Positions 20,703 to 31,246 of a stretch of 64,000 nt of DNA are shown here, in pieces (position 1 is the stretch's first letter; each line of letters begins with the position of its first letter). Both the position numbers and the translations under genes were made by a program. The notes beneath the pieces are model-generated. The model did not search any database and had not been told where the DNA came from. It saw only the letters and a list, made by a program, of their open reading frames with translations. The stretch is from Semisulcospira habei (taxonomy: Eukaryota; Mollusca; Gastropoda; Semisulcospiridae), in assembly GCA_036245525.1 (NCBI GenBank), contig BTPG01000005.1, forward strand, positions 205,494,030 through 205,558,029, written 5' to 3'.

Positions 20703-22050
20703 TTGACTCAAGAGTTCAAGCATCGGTTTACACCTGATCCAGGGACCACAGACACTATCCAGCACGAGGTTAACCTGACGTCAAACGAGCCTATTCGCAG
20801 CAAACCTTATCGTCCTCCTTATAACACCAGGGAAGAACTGAAAAAGGATATCAAGGAAATGCTGAGTCTAGAGGTCATCAGAGAGTCCAAGTCACCATAT
20901 GCGTCCCCAGTTGTCATCGTGAAGAAACCAGATGGATCCAACCGGGTGTGTGTGGACTACCGTAGACTCAATAAACTAACAATCTTCGATCCAGAGCCTA
21001 TGCCCACAGCGGAAGATCTGTTCCAGAAGGTCAGCGGAGACCGATTTTTCTCCAAAATTGACCTAAGCAAAGGGTATTAGCAAATCAAGGTTGCAGAAAA
21101 AGATATTCCCAAGACAGGGTTCGTCACACCCGACGGTCATTGGGAGTTCCTGAAGATGCCTTTTGGTATGGTGAACAGTGAAGAGAGGACTGAAAAAGAT
21201 CCTAGAAGACATGCAGAATGTGGTCTTTTACTGGGATGACATTTTGATCCATACCAAAACTTGGGGGGATCACCTCAAAACCCTCCGAGAACTGTTCCAA
21301 AGACTGTCAGATGCAAATTTCACCATCCGCCCAAGCAAGTGTATTCTTGGGGCTGACAACATAGACTTCATCGGACACAAATTGAGCGAAGGTTTAAAGG
21401 GGCTACACGACGACAACGTGCAGAAGATCAGGGATGCCCCGTGACCTACGACTAAGACGCAAGTCCGCTCATTTATGGGCTTAGCGAACTACTACCGGGA
21501 ATTCATACCAAACTTTGCAGCAGTCACAGGCCCTCTGACTGAATTGCTGAGGAAATGACAACCCAACGTAGTGAAGTGGGAGGAGGCCCAAGAGCGAGCA
21601 TTCCAGGCAGTTCGAGACATCCTAACCGAGAAGCCTGTTCTACACCTCCCTGACCCGTTGAAAACTTTCTTCCTGAGAACAGACGCCTCCAACGAAGGAG
21701 TAGGTGCAGTCTTAATGCAAGAAAATAATGGAAAACTCCACCCAGTAAGCTACGCCAGCAAAAAGGTGACCAGAGCTGAGAGAAACTACTCGACCATCGA
21801 CAAGGAGTGCCTAGCCATCATCTGGGGAGTAAGGCGGTTCGAACTGTACCTTCTAGGTGTACCATTTGTTCTCCAAACGGACCATCAGCCCTTGACCTAT
21901 ATAAACTCTGTAAAGTTTACAAATTCTCATATTATGAGATGGGCGATGTTCTTGCAGAATTTTGACGTTAAATTAGTCTATCAAGGGTTCGCAGAATTTT
22001 GGAGCAGATTACCTGAGCAGAGCAGTTTAAATAAACATTTCTGTGTCTAG
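20703..22050 (+). pseudogene. Gypsy element 1 reverse transcriptase and RNase H, broken
   Basis: Reverse transcriptase blocks: SPYASPVVIVKKPDGSNRVC, FFSKIDLSKGY, then a TAG at 21078-21080 in place of the usual Trp, KMPFGM, and WDDILIHT at about 21232 (the Y-x-D-D position reads W-D-D). A deletion removes part of the segment before it. Stops at 21442 and near 21557 follow. RNase H is recognisable from FLRTDASNEGVGAVLMQ, STIDKECLAIIWG and LQTDHQPLTYI; the final catalytic Asp block is replaced by an unrelated end (FAEFWSRLPEQ). Clearly inactive. Confidence 0.88.
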
Positions 22051-22135
22051 AACAGTTTAAAGAAACATTTTGGTGTCCATGACAGTTTAAAGGGACCTGT
22101 CTTCGCTCAGGACAGTTTAAAGGAACTGTGAGATG
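22021..22135. repeat. Short degenerate tandem repeat before the 3' LTR
   Basis: Four imperfect units of about 30-37 bp share cagtttaaa(g)..aacat(tt) and a g-rich/t-rich end. They lie between the RNase H end and the polypurine tract. Confidence 0.6.
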
Positions 22136-22264
22136 ATTATTTTAAAGTAGTTATTTTGATTTGATTTGGATGTGAAACTGTATTTGTTTAGGGTTCTGTG
22201 TAGGTTAACACAGCCACAACCGTATTTTGAGATTTGAGAAGAAAGTTTTGTGAAATTTCATTCT

Positions 22265-22278
22265 AAAGAGGGGGGTAA
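22265..22278 (+). promoter_or_regulatory. Polypurine tract of gypsy element 1
   Basis: aaagaggggggtaa lies directly upstream of the LTR start TGTTACG, the position where plus-strand DNA synthesis is primed. Confidence 0.75.
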
Positions 22279-23287
22279 TGTTACGATTGTGGTTGTGTTG
22301 TCCTGTGAGAGCATGCATGTGTTAATCGTAGGAAATGATCCGATATTTATTTGAGATATCATGGTTACGAATCACGTACCTTTGCAGTGAGATTCTCTAT
22401 CATTCGCGCAGATAGCGGTTTTGGTTTTGTTATGATACGCTAAGTTTAGTCCGGAAGCGTCTAGCAAATGTCGCACGGAGAAGAGCGGTCAGTTTTGGTT
22501 TTGCGTAGATTCGCTGAGTATAAACCAGAACGTTCAAGCAAAATTGCGCTGTCGAGTGACATTACATGTGACGTCAAAGAGTAGGCAACATTTTGCAACA
22601 TAGTCAATTTTTAGTTGTTTTCTGTGCGCGTGAAGTTGCCAGCCAGTCAGTGCGGTTTTTGAAAGATTTCGAAACTTCTGGAAAAATTCCAGCTAGGTTG
22701 TGAGCTGCCTACCATACTTTTGTGAGATGTCATAACGCATTGGGATTTGGGGCTGAAATGAGCAGTCGAATTTTTGTAGACTATTTTAGTTTGTTCTAGA
22801 AAGTTGTTCTTTTATTAATATTTATGAGTTTCAGTTACGTGTTTCGTTTTGATTGGTTGTATTGAGTGAATTTCTTGGATTTTTCTGGAAAGTCGATATA
22901 CTATAAGAGTTGGTGCTAAGAAGCGCGTGTGTACATTGTCATGCATTGTCAATTGTAGGGACACACAGTTTATCGTAGATACGTGGCCCGTGTAGGGTGT
23001 ATACTGTGAGAGACTCAGCGTAACAGCGTACGTTGTATGAGAAGCATTGTGTCGCCAGTGTTGACATTTGCAGAAGAGACATTGTATCAGTGTTGGTGCA
23101 TTTGGAAATGCATTGTGTGGAGATCGCATCGCTGAATTAAAATATTGTTGGAACTGTTACTCCAGTATTGTCTACATCCTTAAGCCACGTGTGACGCGTT
23201 GCAGCTGAATGAAGTTTATTTAAAAAGAACCTTACGTGAGTGCGTCTGGTGTGATATCATACTACGACTACGACTCAACTCGTAACA
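22279..23287 (+). repeat. Gypsy element 1, 3' LTR (LTR-A reference copy)
   Basis: 1009 bp, beginning TGTTACGATTG and ending CGTAACA, which are short inverted ends. It shares its last 380 bp with 17300-17678 and about 750 bp, inverted, with 6916-7663. Confidence 0.92.
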
Positions 23288-23621
23288 TTCTGTAAATCTG
23301 TAATAGTATAAAAGACGGTGTTAGGACATATGTGTGTACACAGGGGCGGATCCAGGAGTGTCTCGACGGGAGGGGGGGGGTGTCAAAAGTGTTGATGCAT
23401 TGTAGAGGAGACAGTGTATCTGTATTGGTGCATTTGTGGATGCATTGTGCTGAGAGTGCATCGTGAGAATAAAACTACTGTTGGCACTGTTACTCCAGTT
23501 TGGTCTACAACTTGCACCACGTGTGACGAGTTGCAGCTGAGTGAAGTTTCTTTACAAGAACGCTACGTGAGTGCTTCTGGTGTGATTGTATCAATACTAC
23601 GACTACGATTACTACGTAGCA
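23288..23621 (+). repeat. LTR-B family, 3' half
   Basis: It starts ttctgtaaatctgtaatag and follows the second half of the solo LTR at 29641-30965 to a terminal ctacgtagca. About 50 bp of unrelated G-rich sequence (23340-23390) is inserted. Gypsy element 1 may have inserted into an older LTR-B. Confidence 0.72.
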
Positions 23622-23767
23622 TTCACTAAAACGTGTAGCGTCATTTTACCATTACATGCATTAATGAATCATTGTCCGTTTTGTTTTTATTCTGCTGCAA
23701 GAATCCAGCGTTCTGTCTCATCTCATTTGCATATGACAATGTCGAGTTGGAGATGCATTGTGATGGC

Positions 23768-23827
23768 TCAAAGGTAGCACAAGATTAGCCTAAAAGGAGA
23801 ATTGCTAATCTGGTGCTACCCTTGAAC
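23768..23827. repeat. Hairpin, about 20-bp arms
   Basis: aaaggtagcac..gattagc and gctaatc..gtgctaccctt pair around a 14-base loop. Confidence 0.7.
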
Positions 23828-24113
23828 TATCATGATCCGCCCATCCCCGAAGGCCTGTGCATGTTTGTTACAGGACTCCTCTAAAACAGAATAAGGTATA
23901 CGAGCAGGTACTACTGGCAAGGGAAAAACTTTGCATTTGGCCAGTTATCACAGACCAAGTTGGCATTTTCAATCCTCTAATCTTTATTATTTTATTGTAT
24001 TTTTTATTTCCTTTCTTTTTAAGTGTAGGACCAATGAGATCAATAATCAAATGTACATAATGCACAGTTCTCCCTTGTCAGTGCTGTATCCTACCTACGT
24101 GGTACCGTATCAT

Positions 24114-25395
24114 GGTGCCGGGTGTACAACAGCCTTCTAACTCCTAAAACAGTGCTAAAATTGAAAATTTACACACGTTTTGTAAAAATCGTGTTTAGCG
24201 CACTTAGATGCAGTGCACGACTGGCCTCTAACTCTTAAAACAGTTTTAAAAGTGAAAAATAAAAATCGTTTTTAAAAATCGTGCTTAGCGCGCTTAGGTG
24301 TGATGCACGGAAGTTTTTTAACACTGTTTAAAGCGACGATTTTAGCTGCTAACTTTAGAAGTGTTCGGAGCTATTCTCAACGCACTAAAACGCTTTTAAA
24401 ACTGAATGGACGCTGATTTGGGCGCCATTTTGAATCAGCCGCTTCATTCAATATTCGACAACCTCAGCGAAGAAAAGAGAGATCACTGCATCCTATGACG
24501 GAATACAATGACGAAAAACATAGGTTTCAGCGTTTGAGATTTATTAAGAAGGGCTGAAAAGCGGTGAGAAGTGAAATATTGTCCGAGGTCAGCCAGCGTA
24601 ACACAATATGACTTTGTATATAATTATAATAAGCTCGATTGCCATCAATGCCACAATAGCACAGAAAGGCTCCCACTCAAAAATGTCACTTTTGAAACCA
24701 CGACTGGCGTGGTTCGAGCCACAGCCTTTCTGTTTGTTTTCTTCTTTTAATTTTCCTGTTTGTTGTTATTGTGCTGTACGCTTTTAATTATTTCCATATT
24801 CCTCCAGCAGGACTGCTTCCTCTGCCAAGGAAAAATTGTTGTTGTTTTTTTAGTGTGTGGATATAGTCTCCGCCGGACTTGGAGCAGCCATCTTGGCCGG
24901 CCTGGAACTGATGTGTTTTGACAAAATAAAGTTAATTGACGTCAATCTTATAGGTGTTAGTTTTTTAATTTTTTTATAACGAACTTTCAGTTGGTCAGCT
25001 ATTGTTTCACGTAATACCTTTAGTCGCATCTTCATTATCAGAAAAAAATAATTTGCAAATTGTGTAATTGTTTGTATACATATTCTGAACAGACCTAAAT
25101 ATTAATAAATTGTGGTTTAATTGTCTTTGCTAATCGTGTTTCTTTTTTATTTTCACTGGGATTTTCTCACCATACTGGTGATTATCAATCTTTACTGCGA
25201 ATTAACTATTCAAGACTCAGTCTATTAATATATCGGTGACAAAGTGCGGTAGATAATTTTTAGCTAAAATGTTGTTAACTTTTTTTAGCAACGTGTTGTG
25301 TACCAGTTTCAAAAGTGCTTTAAAACCTTTGTTAACTAAAACGATTTTAAGGTTAAAACGCTTTTAATTTAGAAGGCTGTTGTGCACCCGGCCCC
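24114..25395. mobile_element. 1.28-kb DNA transposon with 27-bp inverted ends
   Basis: Left end ggtgccgggtgtacaacagc and right end (minus) ggggccgggtgcacaacagc continue into ccttctaa; about two mismatches in 27 bp. Just inside the left end a unit of about 86 bp is directly repeated (24142-24227 and 24229-24311). A 61-codon basic minus-strand ORF (24850-25035) has no recognised domain. No target duplication is clear, so the superfamily is unassigned. Confidence 0.78.
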
Positions 25396-25566
25396 TGGAC
25401 TATAGGCGCTGGCAATCATGTTTTGTATACTCCTCCAAAACGCGTGTCCCCATACTTTCCAAGCCTGCGAACCCCGTTGCCCGAATTTTCAATTTGGGAA
25501 ACACGATCCAAGGCTTGAAGCAGCTAAACGTATCTTGCCTACAGTATCAGATATACATGCACCTAC

Positions 25567-25776
25567 GTTTGCAAGTCTCTGGTAAAACGGGACTGACGAG
25601 GGGGTCCCTCTGATGACTCCAGATGTAGTTGGTCTCCTGGCCACACGTATACTGTGGGATGACCGTGGGGGAGATGTAGCCGGGTGCACACGTTACGTTA
25701 CAAGTCTTTAGAAAGGGGGTGGGCTGGGTCGAACAGATCAGCAAGGACCCCGTACGTTCAATCAGCTGCGCGCATT
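25567..25776 (-). CDS. Receptor gene exon: sushi/CCP-like six-cysteine module
   Basis: The exon is 210 bp (70 codons), acceptor gttgttctcag before 25776 and donor gtaggtgc from 25566, phase 1-1. It encodes six cysteines with the CNVTCAPGYISPTVIPQYTC core, then a tryptophan and a final PETCK. A GY between the middle cysteines, a late Trp and a closing P-x-C are CCP/sushi hallmarks, although the spacing is longer than the canonical repeat. It follows the TSP1 exons and precedes the unknown ectodomain exons. Module family probable, exact subclass uncertain. Confidence 0.75.
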
Positions 25777-25850
25777 CTGAGAACAACAACAACAAAAAAT
25801 AACAAAACGATGTCACACTTGCCTCGGAAAACGTTAGTTATTGGGGTTCA

Positions 25851-26345
25851 ATTCAATTCAATTCAATAAACTTTATTTATCCCGCGAGGGGCAATTAAAG
25901 TGGTCCGACAGGTTGGTTGGTTAGTTGTACATTGCTTAACGTCCCGACAGCAACAAGACTTTTTCAGGACGTGCCTGCAATGCTTGTGAAAAAAAACTAT
26001 ACAGAATATTGAATGTATGTCGCCAGCCGGACTAACACGTTAAATAAACCCAAGAGCATTTAGCAACACACAATTTAATGTCGAGAGCTACAGGCAGCGT
26101 AGACAGTAGGGAGAGTTTTAAAAAGGAAAATACAGGTGAATGGACCAAGGGTAGACAGAAACACATGCCCCAGAATAAAGGGCAAAACCCACCCTGTGTG
26201 GCTGACCAGGGTGACCCTGGGAACTAAAAAGTAGTTAACCCCACCCAAAGTCCCCCAACGCAGACCCGGGTGGGGGGTGGTCCGACAGGCTTAGTGACTT
26301 AGATATACACAAAACTTACATTTAAATATGCAAACAATAATGATA
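25851..26345. repeat. Older interspersed repeat interrupted by TAIL copy 2
   Basis: ttcaattcaattcaataaac-tttatttatcccgcgagg precedes the TAIL insertion and its continuation resumes at 26290. A related module (atgaaactttatttttcaag) is at 37680. Confidence 0.5.
25913..26277 (-). mobile_element. TAIL retroposon copy 2
   Basis: 365 bp, flanked by the exact 12-bp duplication tggtccgacagg (25901-25912 and 26278-26289). In this orientation the tail (ggtt)n and tgtacattgcttaacgtc are at the left and the acccgggtgg start is at the right. Confidence 0.93.
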
Positions 26346-26462
26346 CAAACAATCAATTCAATTAAAATCTAATGTATTTAAAAACAGCACAACAATAATA
26401 AATAAAGTTTATGTAACAAAAAAAACAAAACTGCCCATCCCCCCCCCCCAAAAAAAAAAAAA

Positions 26463-26468
<6 letters not shown>

Positions 26469-26560
<92 letters not shown>
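26469..26560. repeat. (CA)n microsatellite
   Basis: About 92 bp of uninterrupted CA after an A run and a C run. Confidence 0.98.
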
Positions 26561-26561
<1 letters not shown>

Positions 26562-26811
26562 GTGCACATATCAGCTCATATCGCCACACAATGCACAGCA
26601 GTGAGAACGGTTTAAAAAAAGTAATTAATTTAGACAATAATAATAATACAATATTTTAAAATGAAATTACAGAAAATAATAATAATAAAATGAAATAAAA
26701 ATATTATATAAAAGTAAGATTTGATATCTAGAAATTTAAGGGGAAAAGGAAAGAAGAAAAAAAGATTTACTGGCATTATCACTTGTGCGGAAAAAACATC
26801 TTACAATAGGT

Positions 26812-26996
26812 GACAAAGGTCATCTCACGGTTCTCAAAAAAACGTGAACACGATGTAAATGGGATTTTAAAAAATATAGGCATCAAGAACATAGGACCAA
26901 CAAGAGACATAAACTGCGGGACCCATGATAGTTTATGTCTCTTGCAGATGGGTAGATTTCACCATGCCCCGGTAGTTAAGGGGTTAAACTTATGTT
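26812..26996. repeat. CCCCTTC hairpin family, right-end copy
   Basis: It contains aagagacataaactgcggg, its inverted partner tttatgtctcttgc, and the terminal ttaaggggttaa that matches the family's inverted end. The left end is decayed. Confidence 0.65.
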
Positions 26997-27187
26997 AGTC
27001 ATCACCGCCGTCCTCCGGACACCCTGTATAAAGAAATTATCGTGAAACGCTTTGACTCCATCACACCTGATCGATTTTGTAAACTACTCAGGCATCCACA
27101 GTTTCTAACTGTGGGGGAAAGATCGGTCCTTTTGGTTCAACAGCAACTTTGCTGAATCGTTCTGTAGCGTACATTATATTATGTACC

Positions 27188-27312
27188 CACTCCATATTTT
27201 TTCCCTTCTTTGACACATATACTGATATATTGTATAACAAGCAAACTGATTATTCATGAGCTTGCTCGATATACTTTCTTTCCCGAAAAGCCTTGGGCCC
27301 TCGCAAAGTTGA
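27188..27312 (+). repeat. End module of element X
   Basis: tacccactccata..., ttctttgacacat, ataacaagcaaa and tgctcgatatactttct recur, inverted, at 28908-29046 and, direct, at 31614-31752. The paired inverted modules at 27188 and 29046 suggest a roughly 1.9-kb element with long inverted ends. Confidence 0.5.
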
Positions 27313-27993
27313 TGATGGATTCTCGAGCCAGAGTCTTACGGAATAAAACAAAAAATACTGTTCTACTGCAACACTAATGCATCCTTTTCAACTATGACAA
27401 CGTTACCACTTTGATTATTTTTAAACTTGCCGTTCTTCACCAATGCCGAATATATTTCTCGTCCGTGTACGTGCCATCGCTGCCGTTGTGTGCTTCGGGA
27501 CTCACATTGAACGCGGAAATCCGTAAAACGCGATACAAAGAGTACAAATAGCTAAAGACACTAACCTGTAACTTGAAACCTTCATTGTTGTAAATATGTA
27601 ACGCAAACTAGAGTCGCGAAATGCAACATTCCAAGCTATAAAAAAAATCCACCGAAACTGTATTAACGTAGGAAGAAGACGGAACAGCCAAATTCTCAAA
27701 ATCAGTCAACACAGTTAGCTCCCTTGCGTCAACAAAACTGTCGTCTGCTTCACATAGCACCTATAGGAGAGTCATTTTTTTCTTGTTTGTTCGCTACGAT
27801 ATTTTTCTTTTTCAAGTTATTATCCACACAGTTGCTATGGGTGTTTCAGTGTTAAACTTTGCTTATGAATTAAACTGAATTAAAATTAAAATCATTTTAT
27901 GAATATGCATATCTTTTGTGTTGTGTGTTCATGAGAGTCTCGGTATGCAAACCTAAAATGGTCGCACAGAGTGGAGGGCACAAATCGACGGTA

Positions 27994-28386
27994 AAGTTTT
28001 GTTTTGCACTGGATACATAAATTATATTAAGCAGTAATTTGCTTGATATAGTGCCGAAAACAAACAGATGCGATTATTTGACCCGATCAAAATGTCCTCG
28101 TCTTACGAATCGGACATTTTGATTTGGGTCTCGTAATCACATCTGCCTGTTATCGGCACTATATCAAGCAAAATGCTGCTAAATATAATATAATATTGAG
28201 CAGATGTTTGCTTGATATAGTGCCGATAACTGCCAAAATGTGAGTAAGAGACTAGAATCAAAATGTCCGAGTCGTAAGACGAGGACATTTGATTCGGGTC
28301 AAGTAATCACATCTGTCGGTTATCCGCACTATATCAAGCAAAATGTTTCCCAATATAATTTATGTACCTAGTTCAAAACAAAACTG
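27994..28386. repeat. Composite foldback element
   Basis: Outer arms (agttttgttttgcactgg.. at 27995 and its inverse ending near 28384) enclose two tandem palindromic units, 28039-28173 and 28207-28343, each beginning tttgcttgatatagtgccg and ending with its inverse complement. Each unit centres on a second inner palindrome around acgaggacattt/aaatgtcctcgt. No coding capacity. Confidence 0.82.
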
Positions 28387-28631
28387 TGCCTCGCGTCATT
28401 CATTTTGCGGCTGATTGCAGTGTTCTTCAGAAGAAAAAAAAAAAACCCAAAAAAAAAACAAAACCAAAAAACACGCGAATGGCAGACGACTACATATCAC
28501 AGTAGGCTCAGCGCGTAGATTTCGTCTATGGAGATTTCGGTGCTTTGTATAACCGTGCGAGTAAATTCATCACGCATAATTGTGGAAAATGCCAGCAGGT
28601 TTATTTATTTACTTCTTTTCTCAGGTTGGAT

Positions 28632-28717
28632 GGATGGTACATTGCATCCTATACAAGGCTCACCTATAGTGGTCTGGGAGTAGCAAGTATTTTAAACGTA
28701 AGTCTGCAGCTTATTCA
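28632..28717. repeat. 86-bp exact direct repeat, copy 1
   Basis: Begins ggatggtacattgcatccta and ends gcagcttattca. Identical to 29047-29132. Confidence 0.95.
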
Positions 28718-28907
28718 ATATCGCCAGCTGACACCTCGTCAATTTCACTAGTCAGTGCAGGAACTGGCGCCTGTTCTCCGTTCGTGTGTGTGTGTAAAGG
28801 ATATACATTTTCAGTGCGTCCGTACGCATTAAAAAGTATTTCATTACTACTACATATAAAGAGCTTGTTAATTTTGCAGTATGAAAATATTGCGCGTTTC
28901 CGTTTTG

Positions 28908-29046
28908 AAAAATGCAAGTATCATCAAGATCGAGTCTTCTTGGGGCGCAAGGGATTTTGGGAAGGAAAGTATATCAAGCAAGTTCATGGATATTAATTTG
29001 CTTGTTATACGATATACCGATGTGTCAAAGAATGATAAACGTTATA
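28908..29046 (-). repeat. End module of element X, inverted
   Basis: The inverse complement matches 27188-27312 and 31614-31752 (ttctttgacacat, ataacaagcaaatt, cccaaaatcccttgcgc). It ends exactly where the second 86-bp repeat starts. Confidence 0.55.
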
Positions 29047-29132
29047 GGATGGTACATTGCATCCTATACAAGGCTCACCTATAGTGGTCTGGGAGTAGCA
29101 AGTATTTTAAACGTAAGTCTGCAGCTTATTCA
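29047..29132. repeat. 86-bp exact direct repeat, copy 2
   Basis: All 86 bases are identical to 28632-28717; the offset is 415 bp. It lies about 70 bp downstream, on the minus strand, of the TSP1 exon donor at 29199. Confidence 0.95.
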
Positions 29133-29199
29133 TTTGCAGGAGTCATTCTTTATATTGAACGTGAATTTAAATAAATTAACGGCAAGTATTAGTTCATAC

Positions 29200-29370
29200 C
29201 AAGGCATTTTTCCGCCTTGCAGACTTCAATTTGTGATGAAGTTCCAGAACAAGCACTTCCCCCATTGGCTGGCGACGGATTGGTGCAGGTGCGATCACGT
29301 GACATCGTGTCATCTCCACATGGGACGGCGCACAGCGTCCATTTAGACCACGAGCTCCACCCTCCGTTCA
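29200..29370 (-). CDS. Receptor gene exon: thrombospondin type 1 (TSP1) repeat, second
   Basis: The exon is 171 bp (57 codons), acceptor gtaacttgcag before 29370 and donor gtatgaac from 29199, phase 1-1. The product begins VNGGWSSWSKWTLCAVPCG and continues with the SRDRTC strand, ending EVCKAEKCLG. The WxxW(x)W ladder, CxxxCG, R-R-T-C-type strand and six cysteines are diagnostic of a TSP1 domain, usually extracellular and C-/O-glycosylated. Length and phase are identical to the neighbouring TSP1 exon at 31247-31417, so the two arose by exon duplication. The exact 86-bp duplication at 29047-29132 lies about 70 bp beyond its donor. Confidence 0.93.
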
Positions 29371-29640
29371 CTGCAAGTTACAGTATGCATACCAAATGAA
29401 CTAACCCAAATCTGGACATACACACAACCCACGATGTTACCGTGCCTTTTGGCACCAAAGTGTCTGTCCGTGATAGTTCCTGCTACAGTAACTTTGGTGC
29501 TATAAAGAATAAAATAAAATAACTTGACCCTCCCCATACCACAGGGTCGCCATATATGTGCGGTTATCTCATATTTTTGTGTTTACTAAATAGCCCGTAG
29601 CGCTTGCGGGTGTATTCCACATATAGATTTAATTGGAGAG

Positions 29641-30965
29641 TGCTACGTTTGTGGCTGTGTTATTCTTTTTCACGCATGTGGGTGTTGATCATAGGAAAGA
29701 TTTGATATTCAATTGAGTTAATTTGGATAAGAATCACGTACCTTTTTAGTGTGTTTCGTTTTCTTTTGCCTGGGGAATTGCGGTCGATTTTTGTTGTGTG
29801 GCTAGGATGTTGCATAATCTCGCTACATTGTTGCTAAAGTCTGGCCGAGTTTAATCGGAGAGGTTCAGGAAGGGGCGCGCTCGTTCTAGTGACCTCAAAT
29901 ATGACGTAAAAGTTATGTAGTACACATGTTGGCTATGTTTCGCAAGATTTAGCCTCGTCCTCAGAAAGAAAAAATCCGACCACATCACTCCCATGCTCAA
30001 ACCCCATCCCCCAACGCATCCAATACAAGATTCTGTCTCTCTGCTACAAATCCCTGAACAACTACGCTCCTGCCTATCTCTCCAACTTACTTCACCCCTA
30101 CACACCTTCCCACTCCCTCCGCTCTGTCTCCGACCCTCTCCGCCTACACATCCCCCGCACCAAACTCAGCACTTTCGGCCCCCGCTCCTTTGCCGTCTAC
30201 GATCCATCCAACTGGAACACTCTCCCACTTTCTCTCCTTCAGAAACACTCTCTCCCCTCTTTCCAGTCCGCCCTCAAAACTCACCTCTTTCAACAGTTTT
30301 AGCGCTATATCACCACACTCCCCACCCCAAGCTGACTGTCGTAATGTACTTCACTACATGATTTGTGGTACGTGAGTCATTGTCTAATGCGTACGCATGC
30401 GTGCGCGAGTTGTGAGTGCGCGCTTAGAGTTATAATTATTATAAGATAAGCGCATTATAAATACCGTCATTATTATTATTTTTTATTATTATTTACGGAA
30501 TGCACCTAGATGTTAGTGGACTATTGTATACATATCAAGAGTGTTCTTTTTAATAAATATTATTGTTCTGGTTACGTTTTTTTTTCTGATTCGTTGATTT
30601 GTATAATTTGCCGGATTGTTCTGGAAATCTGTAATCGTATAAAAGAGCGTGTTAGGAAATAAATATGTACAAACATTGTATGCGAGACGCAGTGTATCAG
30701 TGTTGGTGCACTGTATGGGAGACGTAGTGTATCAGAATTGTGGATGCATTGTAGAGAGACAGTGTACCCAAGTGTGGATGCATTTGTGGATGCATTGTGC
30801 ATTGCATCGTGAGAATAAAATATTGTTGGAACTGTTACTCCAGTGTGGTCTGCAACCTTGAGTGCCACGTTTGACCAGTTGCAGCTGAGTGAAGTTTCTT
30901 TACAAGACCCTTACGTGAATGCGTCTGGTGTGATTGCATCATACTACGACGACTACCACGTAACA
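29641..30965 (+). mobile_element. Solo LTR-B with 5-bp target duplication
   Basis: Begins tgctacgtttgtgg, ends ccacgtaaca, and is flanked by gagag at 29636-29640 and 30966-30970. Five-base duplications are typical of Ty3/gypsy insertion. No internal region is present, so this is the product of LTR-LTR recombination. An L2-type LINE tail is nested in it. It is related to but distinct from LTR-A. Confidence 0.87.
29965..30497 (+). mobile_element. L2-type LINE 3' fragment nested in the solo LTR
   Basis: It encodes the C-terminal end of an L2/CR1-group reverse transcriptase: LCYKSLNNYAPAYLSNLL, then SHSLRSVSDPLRLHIPRTKL, FGPRSFAVYDPSNWNTLP and a final LKTHLFQQF stop at 30300-30302, with a frameshift near 30020. 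The 3' end reads gcgcattataaataccgtc followed by (att)n, the L2-type tail. Confidence 0.85.
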
Positions 30966-31246
30966 GAGAGAACACAGCAAGTACATTTCTATTCAAATGA
31001 TATACTTAGCATCTTATTTGAATAGAAGTGTAATTGACGTATACTCCCTGGGTGGGTCTATGTGGTGAGTACTCCGCAAACGGTACAGGGGAAAACTGGA
31101 ATTATATATACACAAATGGTGGATACACAAATCAATAACATAATTACATTTCTATAAATTATATAATTAACAAGGCAGTAAACTGAATTTGGTTATATGA
31201 ATGTATCTGTGCATCCTTAGAAAAGACGATTTTTTTTTTTTTTTAC

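Noticed and set aside
24850..25035. Transposase exon in the 24.1-25.4 kb element
   Set aside because: The frame is basic and helical, but no catalytic motif or splice signal supports it.
30190..30375. Independent ORF at 30190
   Set aside because: Off-frame reading of the L2-type LINE C-terminus.
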